From: Acidobacteriota bacterium
GTDB lineage: Bacteria > Acidobacteriota > Terriglobia > Bryobacterales > Bryobacteraceae
Direction: 5' to 3'
NCBI GenBank assembly: GCA_017307505.1
Contig: JAFKEE010000029.1
Location: 124,001 to 188,000, forward strand
DNA: 64,000 bases
A program made the translations under genes and the position numbers. The notes under the pieces were generated by a model. It searched no databases. It was not told the DNA's origin and saw nothing but the letters and a program-made list of their open reading frames with translations. Within the stretch, counting starts at the first letter, position 1. Each line of letters begins with the position of its first letter. Of the stretch, positions 56,326 through 64,000 are shown piece after piece.

Positions 56326-56880
56326 ATGAAGAAGTCAGCAAAACCAAATGAAGCAAACACGACCAGCGGAGCAGTCGCAGCGAGCGAAGGGATGACGCCG
56401 AAATCTCAGACGGACCTCTTTGCCCAGGCCATGAAAAGCTTCACTTCCGGCGACTATCCGGCAGCCATGGAAGTCTTCGAACAAGCTTCGCAGGGCCCTT
56501 CGATTTCCGTGAATGAATCGGCACAGATGTACAAGCGGATGTGCGTTCAGCGGCTGGAGCGCCAGGCGCCGCAGTTGAAGACGCCAGAAGACCACTACAA
56601 CTTTGCCGTGGGCCTGATGAATGCCGGCAAATTCGGCGACGCCCGGAAGTATCTGGAAACCGCCGTCGACGCAGGGTCGGAGTCGCACCACCTCTATGCG
56701 CTTGCGATTGTGGAAGGCATGACCGGCTCCATCGACCTGGCGGCGCGCCACCTGCGCAAGGCAATCCAGGGCGACCGCGGGCTGCGCAGCATTGCCCGCA
56801 GCGACGCCGACTTCCAGCCGCTGCTGCAGCACCCCCAGATCCGGGAGGTATTGGCCGGGGATCCTCAGCCGGCCGAATAG
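56326..56880 (+). CDS. TPR-like cytoplasmic protein
   Basis: A 184-residue protein with a polar, disordered N-terminus (about 1-35) and helical repeats (about 40-175). Seen: TPR-like units around DLFAQAMKSFTSGDYPAAM, LMNAGKFGDARKYLETAVDAG and IDLAARHLRKAIQGDRGLR. The last pair matches the pattern often seen in TPR proteins that hold enzymes. Earlier codons (TTG 56305, ATG 56312 out of frame) are less convincing, so ATG 56326 is used. It lies 70 bp before the YvcK-like gene. Confidence 0.65.
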   Translation: MKKSAKPNEANTTSGAVAASEGMTPKSQTDLFAQAMKSFTSGDYPAAMEVFEQASQGPSISVNESAQMYKRMCVQRLERQAPQLKTPEDHYNFAVGLMNAGKFGDARKYLETAVDAGSESHHLYALAIVEGMTGSIDLAARHLRKAIQGDRGLRSIARSDADFQPLLQHPQIREVLAGDPQPAE

Positions 56881-56950
56881 CATTTTGCCCTCGAAACGCC
56901 AAACGGGTGCCGCTCGAAAACAGCCAGCTGAAGACTTTCCCAGCCGTCGC

Positions 56951-57967
56951 ATGGATCCCCTGCGGATCGTGGCCATCGGCGGCGGCACCGGCCTTTCCAC
57001 CCTGCTGAAGGGCTTGAAGCGTTATACCCCGCACGTGGGCCAGCAGTCGCTGAGCCCGCTGGTGGAGATCACGGCGGTCGTCACCGTCACCGACGATGGA
57101 GGCAGCTCCGGCCGCCTGCGCCGCGAGTTCGACATCCTGCCACCCGGCGACATCCGCAACTGCATGGTGGCTCTGTCGGAAGACGAAGCGCTGCTCACGC
57201 GTCTCTTCAGCTACCGCTTCGACAGCGGCCGCGGACTGAAAGGCCACAGCTTCGGCAACCTGTTCCTGGCCGTCCTCACCCAAATCACGGGCGACTTCTC
57301 GAAGGCGGTCCGCCTCAGTTCGGAGGTCCTGGCCATCGCGGGGCAGATCTACCCTTCCACCGCAGGCAATGTGACCCTGCGCGCGCACCTGGAGAACGGG
57401 CTCGTGCTGGATGGCGAGACGCGCATCAGCCGCAGCGAATCCCCCATTCGCACCATCGAACTGCTGCCCGCCGATGCGGAGCCGATGGCCGAAACCCTGA
57501 AAGCCATCCGCCGCGCGGATCTGATCACCATGGGTCCGGGCAGCCTCTTCACCAGCGTGATTCCCAACCTGCTGGTGGAACGGATTCCCGCCGCCATCCG
57601 GCGCTCCCCTGCCCTGAAGGCCTGTTTCGTCAATCTGATGTGGCAGCCGGGGGAGACCACCGGCATGAGCGCGTCGGACCATATCGCCGCCATCCACCGC
57701 CACGCCGGACGCCGCCTGGTGGATTGCGCCGTCGTCAACACGGATCCCATCAGCGACACGCTGCTGGTCCGCTATGCCCGCCAGCGCGCCATGCAGGTGT
57801 CCAACGACTTCGACCGCCTGAAGGCGCTGGGCGTTGACGTCGTCAGCCTGCCTCTGCTGAAGGCGGGTGAAAAGGCGCGCCACGATCCGGACCGCATCGC
57901 CCACGCGGCTGTCGAACTCGCCAAGAAGGGCCGCCGCCGGATCCTCGACCGCGAGAGGGCCCGCTGA
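56951..57967 (+). CDS. YvcK/CofD-like gluconeogenesis factor
   Basis: A 338-residue cytoplasmic protein of the CofD-like (YvcK) family, which binds UDP-sugars and is needed for growth on gluconeogenic carbon sources and for peptidoglycan precursor balance. Seen: the N-terminal VAIGGGTGLSTLLKGLK nucleotide fold, TDDGGSSGRLRREF, LPPGDIRNCMVAL, and MGPGSLFTSVIPNLLV. It is immediately upstream of glmU, which makes UDP-GlcNAc, so a shared role in cell-wall precursor control is plausible. ATG 56951 gives the conserved start. Confidence 0.93.
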   Translation: MDPLRIVAIGGGTGLSTLLKGLKRYTPHVGQQSLSPLVEITAVVTVTDDGGSSGRLRREFDILPPGDIRNCMVALSEDEALLTRLFSYRFDSGRGLKGHSFGNLFLAVLTQITGDFSKAVRLSSEVLAIAGQIYPSTAGNVTLRAHLENGLVLDGETRISRSESPIRTIELLPADAEPMAETLKAIRRADLITMGPGSLFTSVIPNLLVERIPAAIRRSPALKACFVNLMWQPGETTGMSASDHIAAIHRHAGRRLVDCAVVNTDPISDTLLVRYARQRAMQVSNDFDRLKALGVDVVSLPLLKAGEKARHDPDRIAHAAVELAKKGRRRILDRERAR

Positions 57968-58007
57968 TCCCACGCCTGCCGGGCATTTACAATTGGGAGA
58001 ACTGACT

Positions 58008-59393
58008 ATGTCTGTCTCTGTCGTCATCCTCGCCGCGGGCCTCGGCACGCGCATGAAATCGAATCTCGCCAAAGTGCTGCACCGCGCCGGCGGCGCCTGC
58101 CTGCTGGAACACGTCATCCGCTCCGCGCAGACCATCGCTGAAGCCAACCGCATCACCGCCGTCATCGGCCACCAGGCGGACGCCGTGCGCGAGGAAGTCT
58201 CTCATTTCGGCGTTCAATTCCAGGTCCAGATCGAGCAGAAAGGCACCGGCCATGCCCTGCGCGTCTGCGCCGGGCTTCCGGGCCTGAGCCAGGGCCGGGT
58301 GGTCGTGCTTTACGGCGACTGTCCCCTGCTTTCGCCGGCCACGCTACAGCACCTCATCGCCGCCCATGAAGCCGGCGGCCAGTCGGCCACGGTGATCACG
58401 ACCAACCTGGAAAATCCCACCGGCTACGGCCGCATCCTGCGCGACAGCGGCGGCAACGTCCGCGCCATCGTCGAGGAAAAGGCCGCCACCGCCGAGGAAA
58501 AGCGGGTGACCGAGATCAACTCCGGCATCTACTGCTTCGAAGCCGCCGACCTGTGGCCGCACCTGGAGCGCGTCGAACCCAATCCCGCCTCGGGCGAAAT
58601 CTACCTGACTGACCTGGTGGAACTGCTCCGCGCCTCCGGCAAGTCCACCGTGCCTCTGGTGATTGAAGATCCCAGCGAAATCCTGGGCATTAACACGCGC
58701 GTGGAACTGGCCGAAGTCGACCGCCTGTTCCGCAACCGCAAAGTGCGCGAATTGATGCTGGCCGGCGTCACGATTGAGCGGCCCGAAACGGTCACCATCG
58801 ACCACTCCGTGGAGATCGGCCAGGACACCGTGATCGGCTCGTTCACTCAGCTTCTGGGCAACACCAGGATCGCCGGGCAATGCCGGATTGGCGCGATGTC
58901 CATCCTCGAGAATGCGCAGATCGGCGAAGGCTCCATCGTCTTCCCCTACTCCTCCATTCAGGACTCCACCCTGGGCGCCGGCGCACAGGTGGGGCCCTAT
59001 GCCCGCCTGCGGATGGGCGCGGTCGTGGAAGACGGGGCGCACGTCGGCAACTTCGTGGAGCTTAAAAAGACACGCCTCGGCGCGGGCTCAAAGTCCATGC
59101 ACCTGGCCTACCTGGGCGACTCCACCATCGGCAGCAAAGTGAACATCGGCGCGGGCACCATCACCTGCAACTACGACGGCCAGAAGAAGAGCCCCACGCA
59201 CATCGGCGACGGCGCCTTTGTGGGCAGCAATTCGACACTGGTGGCGCCGGTGGAGATCGGCGCGGGCAGTTACGTGGCGGCCGGCAGTGTCATCACCAAA
59301 CAGGTACCGCCGGATGCGCTCGGCATCGGCCGCGGCCGCCAGGAAAACAAGGAAGGCTGGGCGAAGGCCCGGCGCGAAAAGAAGAAGAGCTAA
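58008..59393 (+). CDS. glmU: Bifunctional GlmU (UDP-GlcNAc pyrophosphorylase / glucosamine-1-P acetyltransferase)
   Basis: Makes UDP-N-acetylglucosamine for cell wall and lipid A. The 461-residue length is normal. Seen: VVILAAGLGTRMKSNLAKVLH (the L-x-x-G-x-G-T-R-M nucleotide loop), YGDCPLL with catalytic Asp, NSGIYCFEAADLW, and from about residue 250 a left-handed beta-helix of hexapeptide repeats ending with VGSNSTLVAPVEIGAGSYVA and GSVIT. GGGAG lies before the ATG. Its 3' end overlaps the convergent truB gene by 4 bp. Confidence 0.95.
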   Translation: MSVSVVILAAGLGTRMKSNLAKVLHRAGGACLLEHVIRSAQTIAEANRITAVIGHQADAVREEVSHFGVQFQVQIEQKGTGHALRVCAGLPGLSQGRVVVLYGDCPLLSPATLQHLIAAHEAGGQSATVITTNLENPTGYGRILRDSGGNVRAIVEEKAATAEEKRVTEINSGIYCFEAADLWPHLERVEPNPASGEIYLTDLVELLRASGKSTVPLVIEDPSEILGINTRVELAEVDRLFRNRKVRELMLAGVTIERPETVTIDHSVEIGQDTVIGSFTQLLGNTRIAGQCRIGAMSILENAQIGEGSIVFPYSSIQDSTLGAGAQVGPYARLRMGAVVEDGAHVGNFVELKKTRLGAGSKSMHLAYLGDSTIGSKVNIGAGTITCNYDGQKKSPTHIGDGAFVGSNSTLVAPVEIGAGSYVAAGSVITKQVPPDALGIGRGRQENKEGWAKARREKKKS

Positions 59394-60271
59394 AGCACCA
59401 GCGCCGGGTGGTAGAGATTCGGCATGACGATCTCGCCGATGGCCACCAGTTCGCCGTCGCGGTTCAGGGCTTTCACATAACGGCAGTCGCCCCGGTCGCG
59501 AAAGGGCGACACCCGGAAGTCGCGCCCCTGCCGGATCTGCGTCTCTGTCACCTGGTCGACGGGCTCACAGGGAAATTCCGGCAGAAGTTCGCCGGAGGGG
59601 ATCAGGGCCTCGCGCAGGCGGCCTTCCGAAGCGAGCGCGGCCAGTTGTTCCAAAGTGTGGGCCTGGCTGGCGTCAAACAGGCCCGACCGCGTGCGCCGCA
59701 GGTCCTGCAGGTGCGCTCCACAGCCCAGGCGCACGCCGGCGTCGTGCGCAATGGAACGGATATACGTGCCCGCCGTGCAATGCACGCGCACCTTCACCGT
59801 GGAAGCCTCGATGGCCAGCACGTCCAGCGCCAGCACGGTCACTTCCACCGGCTTCATTTCGACAGCAATCTTCTTGCGGGCCAGTTCGTGCGCCGGGCGG
59901 CCGTTGATCTTCTTCGCCGACACGACCGGCGGCGTCTGCTGGAAGGTACCGCGAAAGGGCGCCAGCGCCTGTTCCACCGACTCGGGTGTCAGGGCCGGCT
60001 CCACCTGCGGGGACGTGGGCTCTCCATCGGAATCGTAGCTATCCGTCGAGAAGCCGAAGCGAATGGTACCCTCATAGGTCTTTTCGTTCAACGTGAAATA
60101 CTGGGCCAGCCGGGTCGCCCTGTTCAGCAACAGGGGCAGTACGCCCGTGGCAAGGGGATCGAGCGTCCCCAGGTGCCCCACCTTGGTCGTGCCGGCGAGG
60201 CGCCGCATCTTGTTCACAACGTCGTGCGACGTCCAGCCGCACGGCTTATCGACAACAATCACACCGTTCAT
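59390..60271 (-). CDS. truB: tRNA pseudouridine(55) synthase
   Basis: Converts U55 of tRNAs to pseudouridine. A 293-residue TruB. Seen: VIVVDKPCGWTSHDVV, the catalytic Asp38 in GHLGTLDPLATGVL, the TYEGTIRFGFSTDSYD loop, QTPPVVSAKKINGRPAHELARK and a C-terminal PUA-like region (about 235-293). ATG 60271 matches the usual MNGVI start. It is followed leftward by the end of convergent glmU and preceded by the glycosyltransferase gene, 13 bp upstream. Confidence 0.95.
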   Translation of the reverse strand: MNGVIVVDKPCGWTSHDVVNKMRRLAGTTKVGHLGTLDPLATGVLPLLLNRATRLAQYFTLNEKTYEGTIRFGFSTDSYDSDGEPTSPQVEPALTPESVEQALAPFRGTFQQTPPVVSAKKINGRPAHELARKKIAVEMKPVEVTVLALDVLAIEASTVKVRVHCTAGTYIRSIAHDAGVRLGCGAHLQDLRRTRSGLFDASQAHTLEQLAALASEGRLREALIPSGELLPEFPCEPVDQVTETQIRQGRDFRVSPFRDRGDCRYVKALNRDGELVAIGEIVMPNLYHPALVL

Positions 60272-60284
60272 CTGCAACTCAATT

Positions 60285-61055
60285 CTAGAGGATGGCACGC
60301 CTGACGACGCGCCGGAAGGCGAGATACTCGCGCAGGCTGCGGACCCCCATCCTGACCATGCGCCATCCCTTCACCGAGGTCTGGCCCGCGGCCCGTGCCG
60401 CGTGGGCGACCGGCCGGGACGTGAAGACGCCCTGGCGCGAGGCCAGCACGGACATCATCACATTGGGCGCGAACGCCGCGGCCGGAATCAGCTCCAGGTA
60501 GCGCCTGACCAGGTCGGCCCGCATCAGCCGGTAGGGCACATTCGGGTCCCGGACGGGCACGCCGAAGAGAAAATCGACCAATCGCTCATGCCACTGGCTC
60601 AGCAGAATCCGGATCGCCGGGTCGTGCCGGGAGTGGCGGACACCCGTCTGGAACGGGCATTCGGCGCGGCGGCTCCAGAAAGCCTGGAAATCGTCGGTTG
60701 AGGTCTGGCCGTCGCTGTCCGTCTGGAAGATCCACTCGGAGTCCATGTCCAGCGCAACGCGGTAGCCCGTCTGGATGGCCGCGCCGTGACCGCCATTCTG
60801 CTGATGGATCACCAGCAATTCCGGATGAATCGCCAGCAACGTGTTCAGAATCTGGCGCGTACGATCTTTTGACCCGTCGTCCACCACGAGAACCCGCGCA
60901 TTGCCTACCCGGCCCGCGACGGAGCACCACTGCCCCACAACCTGGGCAATGTTGAGTTCTTCGTTGTAGGCCGGCAGGACGATCGTCAGGTCGAGGCTCA
61001 CCAGGCACAGCTCCGGCTCATCCACCGGCGTCCGGAACTCCAGAGGCCCGAACAT
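60285..61055 (-). CDS. Family 2 glycosyltransferase
   Basis: A 256-residue GT-A glycosyltransferase. Seen: LTIVLPAYNEELNIAQVV at about 23-40, the DDGSKDRT nucleotide-binding region, QTDSDGQ as the DxD-type metal site, and a C-terminal hydrophobic/basic segment rich in Arg that may face the membrane. It resembles polyprenyl-phosphate or DPM1-like sugar transferases, but the sugar and acceptor are unknown. The start is ATG 61055; GTG around 60999 is possible. It ends 13 bp before truB. Confidence 0.85.
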   Translation of the reverse strand: MFGPLEFRTPVDEPELCLVSLDLTIVLPAYNEELNIAQVVGQWCSVAGRVGNARVLVVDDGSKDRTRQILNTLLAIHPELLVIHQQNGGHGAAIQTGYRVALDMDSEWIFQTDSDGQTSTDDFQAFWSRRAECPFQTGVRHSRHDPAIRILLSQWHERLVDFLFGVPVRDPNVPYRLMRADLVRRYLELIPAAAFAPNVMMSVLASRQGVFTSRPVAHAARAAGQTSVKGWRMVRMGVRSLREYLAFRRVVRRAIL

Positions 61056-61139
61056 TCGACTGGGAATTTGATTTTCGGCGAGATCAACTTTTCATTGTAT
61101 CGGCCAGCCGCACGGTGCCGCCACGCTAAACTGGGAGGA

Positions 61140-62951
61140 GTGGAAGAGGAAGTCTCCAGCCGATCGTACGATCTAGGACTGCTGCGCCGCCTGCTGCGGC
61201 TGATGCTGCCCTACTGGCGCAGCGTCAGCGTCGCGCTCATCTTTCTCCTCATCAGCTCCGTCCTGCAGGTCCTGAGCCCGCTGCTGACCAAGATCGCGGT
61301 GGACTTATACCTGGCGCCCAACGGACAGCACAGCCTGCCGTGGCTGGAGCAGTGGCTCTCGGCCAACGCGCGCACCGGCCTGTTACAGCTTTCGCTCATC
61401 TATCTCGCTGTCATTGTCGTCAATCTGTTCCTCGACTTCGGCCAGCAGCTGATCATGCAGTGGACCGGCCAGCGCGCGATGTTCGATGTCCGCAGGAAGC
61501 TGATGTCGAGGCTGCAGGCGCTGGATGTGGCCTATTATGACCGCAATCCCGTGGGCCGCATGGTGACCCGTGTCACCACCGACGTCGACGCCCTGAACGA
61601 ACTCTTCGCCTCGGGCATCGTCACGCTGCTGGGCGACATCCTGGTGCTGCTCTTCATCATGGCCGCCATGTTCAAGCTCAGCATCGGCCTCACGCTCACC
61701 ATGCTGGTAGTGATGCCGTTCGTCTTCGGCGTGACCGTCGTGTTCCGCCGGGCCGTGCAGTCCAGCAACCGCCAGATCCGCCTGGCCGTGGCCCGCATCA
61801 ATTCGTTCCTGCAGGAACACGTCAACGGCATGAGTGTTCTCCAGCTCTTCAACCGCGAAGCGCGCGCCACGCAGGACTTCGATGTCGTCAACCGCGACCA
61901 CATGCTGGCCTATCGCGGAGCCATCAACGCCTACGGCTGGTTCTATCCGGCCGTCGAGTTCCTCTCCATGGTGGCGCTGGCATCGCTGCTGGCTTACGGC
62001 GGCTTCCACGTCGACGCCGGCGGTATGTCGCTGGGCGTCCTGGTGGCGTTCTTCCAATACGGCATGCGTGTCTTCCGTCCCATCCAGGATCTCAGCGAGA
62101 AGTACAACATCCTGCAGTCGTCGCTGGCCGCCGGAGAGCGCATCTTCAGCCTGCTGGACGAAGAACCCGGGGTGGTGGGGCCTGGCAAGCCGGTGCCGGT
62201 GCCGGAAAACGCGCCGATCGAATTCGACCATGTCTGGTTCGCCTACAAGGGCGAAGACTGGGTGCTGGAAGACGTCAGCTTCCGCATCGAGCCCGGCGAA
62301 ATCCTGGCCGTGGTCGGCCATACCGGCGCGGGCAAAACCACGCTGGCCAGCCTGCTGCTGCGCTTCTACGATATCCAGCGCGGCTCCATCAAACTGGGCG
62401 GCATCGACCTGCGCTCGTTTGATCCGCGTGCACTGCGGCGCCACTTCGGCGTCGTCCTGCAGGATCCCCACCTCTTCACCGGTACCATCGGCGGCAACAT
62501 CCGCCTCGGCTCCGCTGACGTCACCGACGAGGCACTCTCGCTCGCCGCCGACCAGGTGAACCTGCTGCCGTTCATCGAGGAGTTGCCCGAGAAGTTCGAA
62601 CACCCGGTCAGGGAGCGTGGCAGCGGCCTCTCCACAGGCCAGAAGCAGTTGATCGGCTTTGCCCGCGCGCTGGCCCACAATCCGCGCTACCTCATCCTCG
62701 ACGAAGCCACGTCCAGTGTGGACACCGAAACCGAATTGAAGGTGCGTGCGGCGCTGGAGCGCATGGTGGCCGGACGCACGTCGATCATCATCGCCCACCG
62801 CCTGTCCACCATCCAGCGCGCCGACCGGATCCTGGTCATGCACAAGGGCCATCTGCGCGAGACCGGCAGCCACCAGGAACTGCTGGCCGCGCGCGGCATC
62901 TACTGGAAGCTTTACCAACTGCAGTACAAGGATCAGGAAGTCCGCCGCTAA
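61140..62951 (+). CDS. ABC exporter, MsbA-type fused permease-ATPase
   Basis: A 603-residue half-transporter. Seen: six membrane spans (about 20-310) with GRMVTRVTTDVDALNELFASG typical of exporter permeases, then the ATPase with Walker A GHTGAGKTTL, signature LSTGQKQL, Walker B YLILDEATS and H-loop AHRLSTIQ. It is likely a homodimer exporting lipids, sugars or drugs. Start GTG 61140 has a TAAACT box 7 nt upstream, so the message may be leaderless; the GGAGG there is too close to serve as a normal ribosome site. Earlier in-frame codons give unlikely residues. Confidence 0.9.
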   Translation: MEEEVSSRSYDLGLLRRLLRLMLPYWRSVSVALIFLLISSVLQVLSPLLTKIAVDLYLAPNGQHSLPWLEQWLSANARTGLLQLSLIYLAVIVVNLFLDFGQQLIMQWTGQRAMFDVRRKLMSRLQALDVAYYDRNPVGRMVTRVTTDVDALNELFASGIVTLLGDILVLLFIMAAMFKLSIGLTLTMLVVMPFVFGVTVVFRRAVQSSNRQIRLAVARINSFLQEHVNGMSVLQLFNREARATQDFDVVNRDHMLAYRGAINAYGWFYPAVEFLSMVALASLLAYGGFHVDAGGMSLGVLVAFFQYGMRVFRPIQDLSEKYNILQSSLAAGERIFSLLDEEPGVVGPGKPVPVPENAPIEFDHVWFAYKGEDWVLEDVSFRIEPGEILAVVGHTGAGKTTLASLLLRFYDIQRGSIKLGGIDLRSFDPRALRRHFGVVLQDPHLFTGTIGGNIRLGSADVTDEALSLAADQVNLLPFIEELPEKFEHPVRERGSGLSTGQKQLIGFARALAHNPRYLILDEATSSVDTETELKVRAALERMVAGRTSIIIAHRLSTIQRADRILVMHKGHLRETGSHQELLAARGIYWKLYQLQYKDQEVRR

Positions 62952-63451
62952 CGCGGCAGTTCCATCGCCATCGGAGTAAAGGAAGCTCCGCCGCAGGGCA
63001 CGGCTGGTCCTAATGCGCGGAAGCCCATGCGCTGGTACATGCGCAGCCGCTCGGTGATCCCCGAGATGAGCAGCGTCGCATATCCCTCTGAGATCGCCGT
63101 CGCCACCATCAGCTCCAGCAGGCCCAGGAAGAGCATCCGCTTGCGGTACGCAGGCTCAATTGCCAGCAGGCGCGCCTCCAGCAGCGGCGCGGGCAGCGTG
63201 TCGAGGATGGCTGGATCCGACAGCCGCTTTTCCACCGAGAATGGGCGCTGGGCGCAGGTGCAGACCATGCCCACCACCCGGTTGCCGGCCAGGGCGACGA
63301 AAAAGCGGCTGATGGCTTCGCGGCTGTCGATGAGGCGGCCATTCGCGGTAGGCGGATGCTGCCTGACCTCTTCGGCAAAGACGCGGTGATTCAGAGAGCG
63401 GATCTGATCGTACTCTTCCGCTGTCTCCGCGACTTTGAATACATACGGCAT
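62948..63451 (-). CDS. GNAT/FeeM-like acyltransferase
   Basis: A 167-residue acyltransferase of the GNAT-like fold, similar to N-acyl amino acid synthases (FeeM) and autoinducer synthases. Seen: YDQIRSLNHRVFAEEVRQHPP, SRFFVALAGNRVVGMVCTC, RPFSVEKRLSDPAILDTLP and EARLLAIEPAYRKRMLFLGL, the conserved core of this group. These enzymes usually transfer a fatty acyl chain from acyl carrier protein. Its stop overlaps the MsbA-like gene by 4 bp in convergent orientation. The substrate is unknown. Confidence 0.7.
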   Translation of the reverse strand: MPYVFKVAETAEEYDQIRSLNHRVFAEEVRQHPPTANGRLIDSREAISRFFVALAGNRVVGMVCTCAQRPFSVEKRLSDPAILDTLPAPLLEARLLAIEPAYRKRMLFLGLLELMVATAISEGYATLLISGITERLRMYQRMGFRALGPAVPCGGASFTPMAMELPR

Positions 63452-63455
63452 GGCG

Positions 63456-64000
63456 TCATGCTTCGTTGCCGGCCTCGAGGGCGGCGCGCTTCACATCCAC
63501 CTTCATTAGAACTCCAAGACCAAGCAGGAAGAAAACCACCAGGGACAGGATTGCCCACTGGTAGCTGCCCGTGAATTGCAGCATGAGGCCGAACAGCAGC
63601 GGAGCCAGCCAGCTTGTCCCCTTGTCGCTGATCTCGTAAAGCGAGAAGTACTCAGCTTCTTTGCCGTGCGGAATCATCAGCGAATACAGCGAGCGGCTCA
63701 GGGCCTGGCTGCCGCCCATGACGATGGCCACCAGCGCCGCGGCGACAAAGTAGTCGCTGGTTGTCTTCACAATGAAGACGCCGCACATCAGCGCGGTCCA
63801 GGTGACCAGGCTCAGCACCACGGCGCGGTAGGCGGTCAGCCATTTCGCAAGCAGATTGAACAGCATCGCTCCGCCGAACGCGACGAACTGGACCATCAGA
63901 ATCGCCAGCGTGAGCGACTCCAGCGGGATCTTCAGGTAATCGGAACCGTACTGCCCGGCCAGCGTAATGACGGCCTGGATGGCATCGTTGTAGATCAGGT
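63456..64000 (-). CDS. UMF1-type MFS transporter (5' part off window)
   Basis: C-terminal part of a 12-span transporter of the UMF1/Atg22-like MFS group; about 180 residues are present and the N-terminus lies beyond base 64000. Seen: LIYNDAIQAVITLAGQYG, then VQFVAFGGAMLFNLLAKWL, a loop with GGSQALSRSLYSLMIPHGKEAEYFSLYEISDKGTSW-like residues in the family order, and two last spans with a charged tail. The group is thought to move small metabolites; the substrate is unknown. It ends 4 bp before the acyltransferase start, so the two may be co-transcribed. Confidence 0.8.
   Translation of the reverse strand, partial: LIYNDAIQAVITLAGQYGSDYLKIPLESLTLAILMVQFVAFGGAMLFNLLAKWLTAYRAVVLSLVTWTALMCGVFIVKTTSDYFVAAALVAIVMGGSQALSRSLYSLMIPHGKEAEYFSLYEISDKGTSWLAPLLFGLMLQFTGSYQWAILSLVVFFLLGLGVLMKVDVKRAALEAGNEA

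Noticed and set aside
61383-62918. Minus-strand frame (511 codons) opposite the ABC exporter
   Set aside because: The exporter has all ATPase motifs on the plus strand.

Overview
The window looks like chromosome of an acidobacterium of the Solibacter/Bryobacter group (Bryobacterales). That is inferred from gene content: an Oar-type TonB receptor with an N-terminal carboxypeptidase-like domain, a large two-FtsX-domain (ADOP/MacB-type) permease, two PEP-CTERM proteins, DUF507 and DUF2203 proteins, a UMF1-type MFS protein, and uniformly G+C-rich core genes. Taxonomy was not tested by any search. I see no rRNA, tRNA, CRISPR array, insertion sequence or replication origin.

Layout. 1-4.9 kb: a diacylglycerol-kinase-like gene leaving the left edge, diverging from ligA, a DedA-type membrane protein and an exported enolase-superfamily enzyme. 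5-8.4 kb (mostly leftward): a low-complexity membrane protein, a HigBA-like toxin-antitoxin pair and a small exported protein with three internal repeats. 8.4-13.5 kb: an Oar-like receptor diverging from a membrane-anchored winged-helix-like protein. 13.5-18.9 kb is an accessory island with gene debris: an HRDC-domain relic, an exported trypsin-like protease, a decayed AbiEi antitoxin relic, an intact AbiEi/DUF6088 antitoxin followed by a truncated AbiEii toxin, and a uracil-DNA-glycosylase-like protein. 18.9-21.9 kb: DinB-like, PIG-L deacetylase and PLP decarboxylase genes. 22.4-24.2 kb: a conserved lineage protein and a PEP-CTERM protein.

24.4-32.3 kb is mostly housekeeping on the plus strand (aroC, def, fmt, argJ, a VOC protein, an MFS exporter, a TPR protein, a polytopic membrane protein). 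32.3-38.8 kb is a leftward run (selD, pyrF, DUF2203, hybrid histidine kinase, DUF507, ribokinase). 38.9-48.1 kb carries signalling and metabolism: a PDZ/GAF/PP2C phosphatase, an ADOP permease, a CheY-CheX-CheW cluster, a decarboxylating dehydrogenase diverging from a short-chain dehydrogenase, and a metal-binding exported protein. 48.1-54.3 kb is a leftward cluster with tldD, tldE, a membrane-anchored protein, a receiver-domain/ectodomain fusion, DUF167 and a P460-like cytochrome. 54.4-64 kb holds a PEP-CTERM protein, a short UvrC-like protein, a tiny zinc-ribbon protein, TPR and YvcK-like proteins, glmU, truB, a glycosyltransferase, an MsbA-like exporter, an acyltransferase and a UMF1-type MFS gene leaving the right edge.

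The most notable reading is selD. Its frame continues upstream through an in-frame TGA at the catalytic position (38776-38778) to ATG 38814. A perfect 7-bp stem with a GGU loop lies about 20 nt past the TGA, as expected of a bacterial SECIS element. Selenophosphate synthetase here is therefore probably itself a selenoprotein. Other points of interest are the receiver-TM-ectodomain fusion, the layered AbiE remnants, a perfect hairpin holding both stop codons of a convergent pair, and a recurrent TAnnnT box 5-7 nt upstream of several start codons that suggests leaderless transcripts.
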